Shown piece after piece: positions 26,176 through 33,215 of a stretch of DNA of 33,215 nucleotides. The notes below the pieces were generated by a model. It had not been told where the DNA came from and ran no database searches. It saw only the letters and a program-made list of their open reading frames with translations. Source of the stretch: Verrucomicrobiota bacterium (lineage in GTDB: Bacteria; Verrucomicrobiota; Verrucomicrobiia; Opitutales; UBA2995); the NCBI GenBank assembly GCA_027622555.1, contig JAQBYJ010000063.1, positions 1-33,215 of the forward strand, written 5' to 3'. A program made the translations under genes and the position numbers. Positions within the stretch are counted from its first letter, which is position 1; each line of letters opens with the position of its first letter.

Positions 26176-27243
26176 ATGAACAAGTTGAAGCAACCAATCC
26201 TCTTATTTCCATTCCTTTTGTTCATCAGCCTAAGCTGTGGCTGCTCTGATAAAGCTTCAAAGATTCCGGTAAAGGTTGTTGTGCTGACCATGTTCGAGCA
26301 TGAAGGAGAGCGCCCCGGTGAACGACAATTGTGGGAAGAGCGACTGAAACTTAACACACGCCTTCCCTTTCCCGCTGGACAATCGGATATTTATACCAAT
26401 GGACAAGGTTTGATTCTCATTACAACCAACATGGGTGTGTCAAACGCTGCTGCCTCGGTTATGGCATTGGGACTGGATCCCCGATTCGATTTTAGTAAGG
26501 CTTACTGGCTCGTCGCTGGCATTTCTGGTATCGATCCGAACGACGGCTCCATGGGGAGCGCAGTCTGGACGGACTACGTAGTCGATGGTGGCCTGGCTCA
26601 CGAAATTGATGCACGCGAGATTCCTGATGATTGGAAAACCGGTTATACGCCGCTACGATCACCCCGACCTTACGACCGTAATGGAGAACCAGTGAATCCA
26701 AGTCAGTTTTTCAAGCTCAACCATGCTCTGCTTCAATGATCATATGGGTTAACGAAGGATGTCCAGTTGCTCGATCGACCGGAGCTTGTCCAACGTAGGG
26801 CTGAGTATGTGGGCTACCCCAATGCGCAAAAGAAACCTTTTGTATTAATCGGCAGCCATATAAGTGATTCCACTTTCTGGCACGGCGAAAAGATGACCGA
26901 GTTCGGAAACGACTGGGTCGAATTCTGGACTGAAGGTCAGGGCAACTTTACTACGAAAGCGATGGAGGACAGCGGGACTTTACAGTCACTGAAGAACCTG
27001 GATAACGCAGGTATGGTCGACTATGACCGAGTGATGATCCTCCGCACGGCAGCCAACTACACCATGCCCTCTCCAGGCATGACGGCAGCCGAGAGTCTGG
27101 CTCGAGAACGTGGAGCTTCGCTTTCAGCTTTCAATGAATCGTTGGAGGCAGCCTTTCGGGTGGGCAATACAGTGGTGCAGGAGCTTCTTACAAATTGGGA
27201 AATCTACGAGGACAAGATTCCTGTGCAGAGACCGAGAGACTGA
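26176..27243 (+). pseudogene. Purine nucleoside permease-like protein (NUP family), interrupted by in-frame TGA
   Basis: One continuous frame from ATG 26176 to TGA 27241-27243 encodes a 355-residue NUP-type protein broken by a single in-frame TGA at 26737-26739 (codon 188). The upstream part has a signal peptide with cysteines C21/C23 and the family motifs VVVLTMFEHEGERPGE and GLILITTNMGVSNAAASVMALG...YWLVAGISGIDP. The downstream part continues SYGLTKDVQL...VLIGSHISDSTFWHGEKMTEF...RTAANYTMP. The family normally has Trp before SYGLT, so TGG to TGA is the simplest change. NUP proteins were described as yeast nucleoside permeases, but the fold resembles nucleoside phosphorylases. Gene decay, a sequencing error or read-through are all possible. 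Confidence 0.85.
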
Positions 27244-27259
27244 TGTTGATTTCAAAAAC

Positions 27260-27287
27260 GTAGCCATGGCCGTGAGACCATGGCTAC
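27260..27287 (-). terminator. Rho-independent terminator of the beta-lactamase-like operon
   Basis: A perfect 10-bp stem, GTAGCCATGG and CCATGGCTAC, encloses an 8-nt loop. Read on the minus strand it is followed by GTTTTTG, a short U-tract. It lies 27 nt past the beta-lactamase stop and between convergent genes; the plus-strand side lacks a U-tract. Confidence 0.75.
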
Positions 27288-27313
27288 AAATCTCTACCTC
27301 ATTCTGGAGTAGG

Positions 27314-28444
27314 TCACGGAGCAATCACTGGTCCGAATGCCTGGCTCAATGCCTGACCTACTTCTATTGACTGACCTGGATCAGAAACGGTGTAAAGAAT
27401 CGCCAGATAAATACCAGACTCCAGATTGATCTGGAACAAGGCACGACTTGAAGCCAAGGCTCCGGAATGCCCAAGGCCGAATACATTTCCATTCGCCTTC
27501 AATTGATTCCAGCCAAATGCATAGCCACTCTTTTCACTATAGGGAGTCGTGTAGGACTCAAACTGTTTAGAGCTCATCAGAACTTCATCGCCCTTGGTCG
27601 CCTGCTTCAAAACGGCTTGAAGAAAGACTGCACTATCTGCAGCTGTGGAATACAAACTGCCGCCAATCAAAGGCAGATTAAATGGCTCAGACAAATGAGG
27701 AGTGGATTTACTTATACTTCCGTTCACTGAACCAGAGGCTACGTTCTTGTTCGAGCTCGATGGAAAATACGAAGTGTGAGTCCACTCGAGTGGTTCGCAC
27801 ATACGCGATTGTAACAGTGCTTCGAAGGATTTTTCCGTGGCAACTTCAGCAACACGACCCAACACACAATAGCCAGCACCGCTGTAAGCGTATTCGTCGC
27901 CTGGCTTTGCATATAAAGGTTCCTTGGCAATACCGTCTACTGCTTCCCCAAGGTTCAATGTAAAATCACGAATCCATTTAGACTGCCGCTTAGTCATTCT
28001 CTTTTTTTGAGAGTAGATGCCGCCATGGTGACTCAGTAGTTCAGCCAGGGTTGGCACCCGGGCAGTTTTTCCGTTGGTCGTCTTAAGGGAACCAAATGCC
28101 GAAAGCCAGCCATCGATCCCTTTATCCAAAACCAGAGTACCGTCATCAACCAGGGTCATCACCACCGCGGATGCGATTGGCTTGGAACAAGAGCCGATAC
28201 AAAACATTGTTTCAGAATCAACCGGCGTATCGTCGTCAATTGAACGAACTCCAAAGTTCTCATTCAGCAAAGAACGGTCGCCTTGACCCATGGCCAATTG
28301 AGCACCGACCAGCTTTCCCAAATCGACCAAGGATTGAACTGCCTCCTTTACTTTGTTTAATTGATCCTGTGAAGGAGCCGAGTAAGCGCCAACACAAACG
28401 AATAGGAAAGAAGCTATCAGGAAAAGGTAGAACTTCTTATGCAT
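27314..28444 (-). CDS. Serine beta-lactamase-like hydrolase (class C/esterase family), exported
   Basis: The 376-residue protein has a signal peptide ending near AYSA. The nucleophile motif SxxK is S85-CS-K88 (IGSCSKPIAS), the second motif is Y187-S-G (family normally Y-x-N) and the third is H326-S-G (GLGHSGAL), so it fits PF00144 beta-lactamase-related esterases and D-Ala-D-Ala peptidases. Such proteins are usually esterases in PVC genomes; beta-lactam resistance should not be assumed. The gene begins 18 nt after the stop of the dehydrogenase/cytochrome gene, and a terminator follows it, making it last in a three-gene operon. Confidence 0.88.
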   Translation of the reverse strand: MHKKFYLFLIASFLFVCVGAYSAPSQDQLNKVKEAVQSLVDLGKLVGAQLAMGQGDRSLLNENFGVRSIDDDTPVDSETMFCIGSCSKPIASAVVMTLVDDGTLVLDKGIDGWLSAFGSLKTTNGKTARVPTLAELLSHHGGIYSQKKRMTKRQSKWIRDFTLNLGEAVDGIAKEPLYAKPGDEYAYSGAGYCVLGRVAEVATEKSFEALLQSRMCEPLEWTHTSYFPSSSNKNVASGSVNGSISKSTPHLSEPFNLPLIGGSLYSTAADSAVFLQAVLKQATKGDEVLMSSKQFESYTTPYSEKSGYAFGWNQLKANGNVFGLGHSGALASSRALFQINLESGIYLAILYTVSDPGQSIEVGQALSQAFGPVIAP

Positions 28445-28462
28445 TTTACTATGAGTTTGGAA

Positions 28463-31400
28463 TTACTTACCGTGAACGACTTGCACTTGCGCTGCCGAAT
28501 TGGATGCATCCAGAACTTCGATACGAAGCGATTGAACCGAACGCTTTTGGTTAATTGCAACTGTGATTTTATTCACTCCAGGCTTGAGAGTGACGCGTGT
28601 TGCGGGAATTACTTTTTCAACTTCTTCACTGCCAACAAAAAGAACTAGCTGTTCGGAATCATTGAATTTCAGAACAGCATCTCCCGGAATTTTCGCATCG
28701 AGATAAAAATGCAAATAATGAAACGCCTCCCTACCGACCTGGCGAATCGCCGGGAAATCAGACAAGGGCAATTGTCCATCCACCATTGAGTAAGTGGGAA
28801 CCCACAAAAGTTTCGGATCATCCGAAGCAACGAATTCAAAGGGACTGTGACGAATCATGTCCTCATAACCCTTATCACCACCTTTATCATCCAGATATCG
28901 ATAAGTTCGGACTAGGCGGCTAGGAGTAACATTGAAATCTCCTTCTTTACCGAGACGGGATAAGAACTTCACAAGGTCGGCGAACTCATCTTTCCGCAAC
29001 GATGCGGTAAGTCCTGGTGGCATGAGCGAAATAGGACTTATCTCTTGAGAGGCGATGACGGACTTCGGTATTTCGATCAATTGATCGGCAGGGTCTTGTA
29101 AAGTAACTGAAGTGTCATTTTCGGAGGCTAATCTTCCAGCGGCGATCGTACCATCTTTTTTGGTCACCATCACCACATGGTAACCCTCCTTTATCTGCTT
29201 CTGAGGCTGAAGCAGCGAATCGATTAGATAATCCACCGGAGCACTTGCGCCAATACTGGTAAAGTCCGGCCCTAGAGTTCCTCCAGCACCGCCGATGGCA
29301 TGACAAGCAGCACACAGCAAGTTCGGATGGCGATAAACCTGCTCTCCGCGAGCCGGATCGCCTACATTTTCAACCATATCAATCATGGCCTTCATTTCAT
29401 CTTCTGAAAGCGCCTGGTTCACGGGTTCTATACCAGCAGCTTTTTGCAAGGCAGCTTGCAGTTCGGACGTATCGATAGAGGCGGTGCTTGCACGACGAAG
29501 CAGGATAGTTGCGGCTTGTGTGTTTAAACTGCTCCCAGATAAACCTTTGGCCAAAATGGCGGGAAACTTTTGATTCTCCAAATACGGAACAACCAACGGA
29601 GTTCCATCATCTTCAGGCCCCAAACCTTCCAGCAGCTTCACGACCAGTGACACCGCCTGCCGAGGATCCGAGGACGCATAACCGGAGGCAATGGACATTC
29701 GTGTGTTAACCGGCAACTCAGAATTAGCCAGATCCGACAAAGCACTTCTAGAGCCTCGGGAGCCCATTTTCACCAAAGCCTTCACTGCTTCCGCTAATAC
29801 TTGTTTGTTTGTATCACGGTTGGAAATGGTGGATTCGATATCATCAATGGCTTCCGTCAACTTCCAGGTTCCAATCAAGCGCGCTGCTGCAAGCTGAAGC
29901 GAAACTTCAGGATGCGTTAGCAATGGAATTACTGTTTCTTGACCTCTAGTCGGACTCACTTCCCGTGAGTTTGAAGAAGCTTCCAAAGCGGCCAGAACTT
30001 CCACGGCGGCAGATGGGTTACTATTACTCAGTTCAATAGCTTCCGACAATACCTCTGACAAAATCTCTGCTTCACCCCTCTCCCCCAAAAGAACCATGGC
30101 ACCAGGTTTTTCTTCATCACCAATCTTTCCATCCGACCACAGACTTTCCAAGGGTTGAATGGCATCCTCATCTTCTACCGACCTTATGGCATAGAGCAGG
30201 TATTTTAAATTAGCTCCAAAGAAGTTTGGATTCAGTTTCGCAGGTGGAAGCCAAATCGGCTGCAGCGCACGCATGGTATTCCACATGGAGAAATCCAGAT
30301 TTTCGTCCATCGGAAAGTCCAAAACGCGAACCACCAGTCGAGCTGCCTCTTTCGTGCCCAGCTTTCGCAAAACCTGGATCGCTTCGTTACGAACGCGAGG
30401 CTCCTCATCCTGAATGGCACTTTCCAAGCGTGCATAAATGCCTTCGTACTGCTCAGGGCGTTCCTCTAAAACACGAATCGCTGCAGCTCGTGCTTTATAG
30501 TTTTTCGAATCCAACAAAGACTCCAAAGCATCCGTATTAACACTGTCTAACGATTGGGAAACCCAGAGGCCTTCGAGTAAAAACTCTTCGTGGCGGCTGT
30601 CTCTGCGATTCAGTTGCTTTATCCAAGATGACAGAGCCGGTAGTACTTCCGTTGCTCCACGAAACTTTAACTGTCGTTTGGCATGATCGCGCGTCCAAAC
30701 GTTGTCAGCCTTCAGCATATTAAGCAACTCATTGACAGAGGCAGCTGCGAAATCAGGCGACTTTTGCAATGGACTATCTTTCGCCGTAATCCTCCAAATC
30801 CGTCCATGTTCATGGTCGCGTCGCTCATCGCGAAAATCGACTTCACCGTGTTGAATTATCGGGTTGTACCAATCCGCCGCATACAAAGCTCCATCGGGAC
30901 CATTCTGCAGATCGATAGGACGAAACGCACCATGCGTGGAAGTAACGAGGTCCTTCTGTTTCTCTGAAATGAATCCAGAATTCGAATCTGAAACTATAAA
31001 GGTACTAATGCGGTTCCCGCGAAAATCGTTGGTGATCAAACGCCCCTGCCAATCATCAGGGAAGTGTGGGCCGTCGATGATTTCCAAGCCGGACATTTTT
31101 GGTTGCCCGGGATTGAGACCAGGCAGAATGCGCTCGTAACCAACGTTGGTTAGAAAGGCAGCTCCGGGAAATGAGTAGATGATTCCTTCGAATCCTGCGC
31201 CGTCTGTCTGGAAGGTTTGGCCCCACTTGTCGAATTGCAGCCCCCAGGTATTTACGAGTCCTCTTGAATAAACACCCAACTCCAAGGTCTCAGGACGAAT
31301 CTGCCAAACCCCACCCGCTTGTAGATCTTTATACCCATAGGGTGTCTCCACGTGCGAGTGGGTATAGATCGATTGGTTAAGATAGATGAGTCCATCAGGA

Positions 31401-31936
31401 CCCTGCCTCAATGTATGGATAACATGGTGAGTGTCTTCCGTCCCAAATCCGGAATAAATAATACGCCGTGTATCTGCGACCCCATCATCATTCTTGTCTG
31501 TGAAAAACAACAACTCGGTGGAGTTTGCCACATAGACTCCTTCCGGATTCGCCAGCACTGCGGTAGGAATTAACAAACCATCGGCGAAGACGGTGCTTTT
31601 GTCGGCAACGCCATCGCCATCAGTATCCTCCAGTCGAACCACTTGATCGGATGGAATTTCACCCGGCTTGACGTGCGGATAAATAGGCGTGCAGGTAACA
31701 AACAAACGACCTTTGGAATCGAAAGCCATTGAAGTCGGTTTCGCGATCATCGGATCTGAAGCAAAAAGACTGATCTCAAATCCTTCCGCTGCTTTAAGCA
31801 TACTGAGTTGGTACGCCGGATCCGAATTGGGTATCTCGGTCAGCGCACGCTGAGCATAAGTCGGAAGAAGCCCGAAGATCAAAGAGGCTAGAAAAAGAAA
31901 AGCTGATGCGAAAGAATTCTTAGTGCGTTTCATCAT
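28463..31936 (-). CDS. PVC-type membrane-bound dehydrogenase with HEAT repeats and C-terminal cytochrome c
   Basis: The 1157-residue exported protein has a signal peptide to about residue 29 (TYAQ). An N-terminal beta-propeller (about 45-390) carries two calcium-loop motifs, DTDGDGVAD (104-112) and DKNDDGVAD (147-155). About 400-860 are HEAT-like helices (VLRKLGTKEAARLVVRVLD; LLTHPEVSLQLAAARLIG). The haem c site is C875-AA-C878-H879 followed by GAGGTLGPDFTSIG. A beta-rich C-terminal carbohydrate-binding-like domain (about 1000-1157) ends the protein. It is likely a periplasmic dehydrogenase that donates electrons to its own haem. Its ATG overlaps the SGNH gene's stop (TAATG), so the two are translationally coupled. 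Confidence 0.92.
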   Translation of the reverse strand: MMKRTKNSFASAFLFLASLIFGLLPTYAQRALTEIPNSDPAYQLSMLKAAEGFEISLFASDPMIAKPTSMAFDSKGRLFVTCTPIYPHVKPGEIPSDQVVRLEDTDGDGVADKSTVFADGLLIPTAVLANPEGVYVANSTELLFFTDKNDDGVADTRRIIYSGFGTEDTHHVIHTLRQGPDGLIYLNQSIYTHSHVETPYGYKDLQAGGVWQIRPETLELGVYSRGLVNTWGLQFDKWGQTFQTDGAGFEGIIYSFPGAAFLTNVGYERILPGLNPGQPKMSGLEIIDGPHFPDDWQGRLITNDFRGNRISTFIVSDSNSGFISEKQKDLVTSTHGAFRPIDLQNGPDGALYAADWYNPIIQHGEVDFRDERRDHEHGRIWRITAKDSPLQKSPDFAAASVNELLNMLKADNVWTRDHAKRQLKFRGATEVLPALSSWIKQLNRRDSRHEEFLLEGLWVSQSLDSVNTDALESLLDSKNYKARAAAIRVLEERPEQYEGIYARLESAIQDEEPRVRNEAIQVLRKLGTKEAARLVVRVLDFPMDENLDFSMWNTMRALQPIWLPPAKLNPNFFGANLKYLLYAIRSVEDEDAIQPLESLWSDGKIGDEEKPGAMVLLGERGEAEILSEVLSEAIELSNSNPSAAVEVLAALEASSNSREVSPTRGQETVIPLLTHPEVSLQLAAARLIGTWKLTEAIDDIESTISNRDTNKQVLAEAVKALVKMGSRGSRSALSDLANSELPVNTRMSIASGYASSDPRQAVSLVVKLLEGLGPEDDGTPLVVPYLENQKFPAILAKGLSGSSLNTQAATILLRRASTASIDTSELQAALQKAAGIEPVNQALSEDEMKAMIDMVENVGDPARGEQVYRHPNLLCAACHAIGGAGGTLGPDFTSIGASAPVDYLIDSLLQPQKQIKEGYHVVMVTKKDGTIAAGRLASENDTSVTLQDPADQLIEIPKSVIASQEISPISLMPPGLTASLRKDEFADLVKFLSRLGKEGDFNVTPSRLVRTYRYLDDKGGDKGYEDMIRHSPFEFVASDDPKLLWVPTYSMVDGQLPLSDFPAIRQVGREAFHYLHFYLDAKIPGDAVLKFNDSEQLVLFVGSEEVEKVIPATRVTLKPGVNKITVAINQKRSVQSLRIEVLDASNSAAQVQVVHGK

Positions 31937-33153
31937 TATCGTTTCGGCTCGCGTTGAAGTTGTAGAGTATAGAACCGAGGCTGCTTAAGATCTTTGATCT
32001 TCAACTCTTCCTTTTCGATGAATTGATCGAACTGCTCGAGCTCCACCGCATTTTGTCCCTGTTCGTGTTTTCGAAATCCCCTAATGTAGGTTTCATTCTG
32101 CGGGCGCCATTTGTGAAAATAAAATTCGTTTTTTGTAAAAATCGTTTTCGTTAACAAACCAGCTTGTTCCACCTCTGGAGTCCAAGGTAATTCAACCCCC
32201 GAAGCCCATTGTTGGGAGGAATAGGTTCCCAAATTTCGGCCATTTATCCTGATGGTATAATTCCCGGCAAAAAGATCTAGAACGGAAAGTCTCAGTGGTT
32301 GATCCGCATTCAGGCTTTCATCACTGAGAGTCAGAAGAAGACCATTGCCAATGGGTTGGATTTGCTGGAGATTCGTCCCACTCATAGAAATCAGATTCCC
32401 TCGCGCATCTACCTGGAGAATATTTGGTTTAGCAACAAGTCCCATACCTGCCAGGATACCCCGAGCAGCCACACGATATCCTTCATCATTCAGATGGATA
32501 CCATTGTCGGTAAGCGGTTCTTTCGATTGTTTCATTGCCGTCTCCATGTGGCCGTAAAGATCGATAAACCAATGGTTTCTTTTTTGCGCGAGAGACCGAA
32601 TAGATTCCGCGTACAGTTTCAGGTTTTGGTTATTTAGTTTCGGATCGGGCAAAGGCGGTCCCATATTTTCCTGCGGGATGGTAGACACCAGAACGATACG
32701 CGCACGGGTCTTCGAAAGCATATCCAAGAGCGTATTCATGTTATCTTCGAAATCTGAAAGCCCGGCTCTTCCCTCGTAGGATTCCATGGCTCCATAAACC
32801 ACAAAAATGACTGTGGGCTTCAATCCTTCCACATGGGTTTTGAGATGATTGAATCCATCCTCCACCGGTCCAAAGAATCGGCGAGATCGTCCACGTGCAT
32901 CGTCCCCCGACCAACCCAGGTTTCTAAAAGTTATCGACCGGTTTGGCCAGTAAGTTGTCAGAGCTGCCTCGATATGTCCGTAGTCGATTTCCCGCTCAAC
33001 AAAGGTGTTTCCAACAAAGACAACCCGATCGCCGTCTTTAAGTTCGAAAACAGTTTCATCTTTGGCACCAAGCGAACTGAAACTGAAAAAGAAGGTGAGA
33101 AGGATAGTGAATAAATAATGGGGCCTTTTCGAATACCTTGATTGAGACGTCAT
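31936..33153 (-). CDS. SGNH/GDSL hydrolase-like protein, exported
   Basis: The 405-residue protein has a signal peptide ending near SLGA. Block I reads GDRVVFVGNTFVERE, where the canonical GDS serine is replaced by N49-T50. Block II is NLGWSGDD. Block III reads VVYGAMESYEG, where related PVC proteins have Asn in place of this Met as I recall them. Block V is DNGIHLNDEGY, with the Asp/His pair intact. The SGNH fold is therefore likely, but key residues are altered and activity is doubtful. Homologues of this type often accompany PVC dehydrogenase/cytochrome proteins, as here (TAATG overlap). The start has no strong ribosome-binding site. Beyond it, 33154-33215 holds only the upstream leader. 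Confidence 0.88.
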   Translation of the reverse strand: MTSQSRYSKRPHYLFTILLTFFFSFSSLGAKDETVFELKDGDRVVFVGNTFVEREIDYGHIEAALTTYWPNRSITFRNLGWSGDDARGRSRRFFGPVEDGFNHLKTHVEGLKPTVIFVVYGAMESYEGRAGLSDFEDNMNTLLDMLSKTRARIVLVSTIPQENMGPPLPDPKLNNQNLKLYAESIRSLAQKRNHWFIDLYGHMETAMKQSKEPLTDNGIHLNDEGYRVAARGILAGMGLVAKPNILQVDARGNLISMSGTNLQQIQPIGNGLLLTLSDESLNADQPLRLSVLDLFAGNYTIRINGRNLGTYSSQQWASGVELPWTPEVEQAGLLTKTIFTKNEFYFHKWRPQNETYIRGFRKHEQGQNAVELEQFDQFIEKEELKIKDLKQPRFYTLQLQREPKR

Positions 33154-33215
33154 AAGTGAAGAGCAAAACGAAGATGAAAAAGGTTCTGACCTGTAGAGTC
33201 CAGTTTCATGTACAC

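Noticed and set aside
26737-26739. TGA read as tryptophan (alternative genetic code)
   Set aside because: TGA ends other intact genes here, such as the DUF3311 gene overlapping the symporter start, and Trp is encoded by TGG throughout the window.
27314-28444. Beta-lactam resistance gene
   Set aside because: The SxxK and HxG motifs are present, but the second motif is YSG and the family is mostly esterases or peptidases; nothing in the context points to resistance.

Overview
The window looks like part of a Verrucomicrobiota chromosome, most likely Opitutae-like and environmental. The evidence is the gene families: several PQQ-type beta-propeller proteins, DUF1080 proteins, two large PVC-type 'membrane-bound dehydrogenase' proteins with a C-terminal haem c motif, a type I sulfatase, sugar-type sodium/solute symporters, and a TonB-dependent receptor. 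Coding density is high and base composition is roughly balanced. I saw no rRNA, tRNA, CRISPR array or transposase gene.

Left block (37-14723, all minus strand). Read in the direction of transcription it runs: TonB-dependent receptor, two exported PQQ-like propellers (754 and 509 aa), DUF3311 small membrane protein, sodium/solute symporter, AMP-forming carboxylate ligase without a C-terminal lid domain, ALDH-superfamily reductase, iron-containing alcohol dehydrogenase. A REP-type hairpin follows, then a PQQ-propeller lipoprotein, a HemN/HemW-like radical SAM protein and a chorismate-lyase-like protein. From DUF3311 to the alcohol dehydrogenase the genes overlap or lie 1-17 nt apart, so they are probably one transcript. 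The ligase + ALDH + ADH set resembles two-component carboxylic acid reductases (GriC/GriD, LuxC/LuxE) plus an aldehyde reductase. Its presence beside a UbiC-like protein is the most interesting system here.

Middle block (14917-18357). A divergent plus-strand pair encodes another PQQ-like propeller and a DUF1080 lipoprotein. Convergent to it is a translationally coupled methyltransferase/GNAT acetyltransferase pair on the minus strand.

Right plus-strand block (18458-27243): an SGLT-type symporter, an exported hypothetical protein that looks frameshifted, a repeat-bearing intergenic stretch, a giant DUF1080/dehydrogenase/cytochrome c fusion, a sulfatase whose apparent N-terminus lies in a REP element, and a purine nucleoside permease-like gene broken by one in-frame TGA. 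This suggests uptake and breakdown of sulfated or otherwise decorated sugars, with recent decay at one end.

Far right (27314-33153, minus strand): a three-gene operon of SGNH-like protein, PVC-type dehydrogenase/cytochrome c and serine beta-lactamase-like hydrolase, ending in a clear hairpin terminator. REP-like palindromes with a GTAGGAGC...GCTTGCT core occur at three places.
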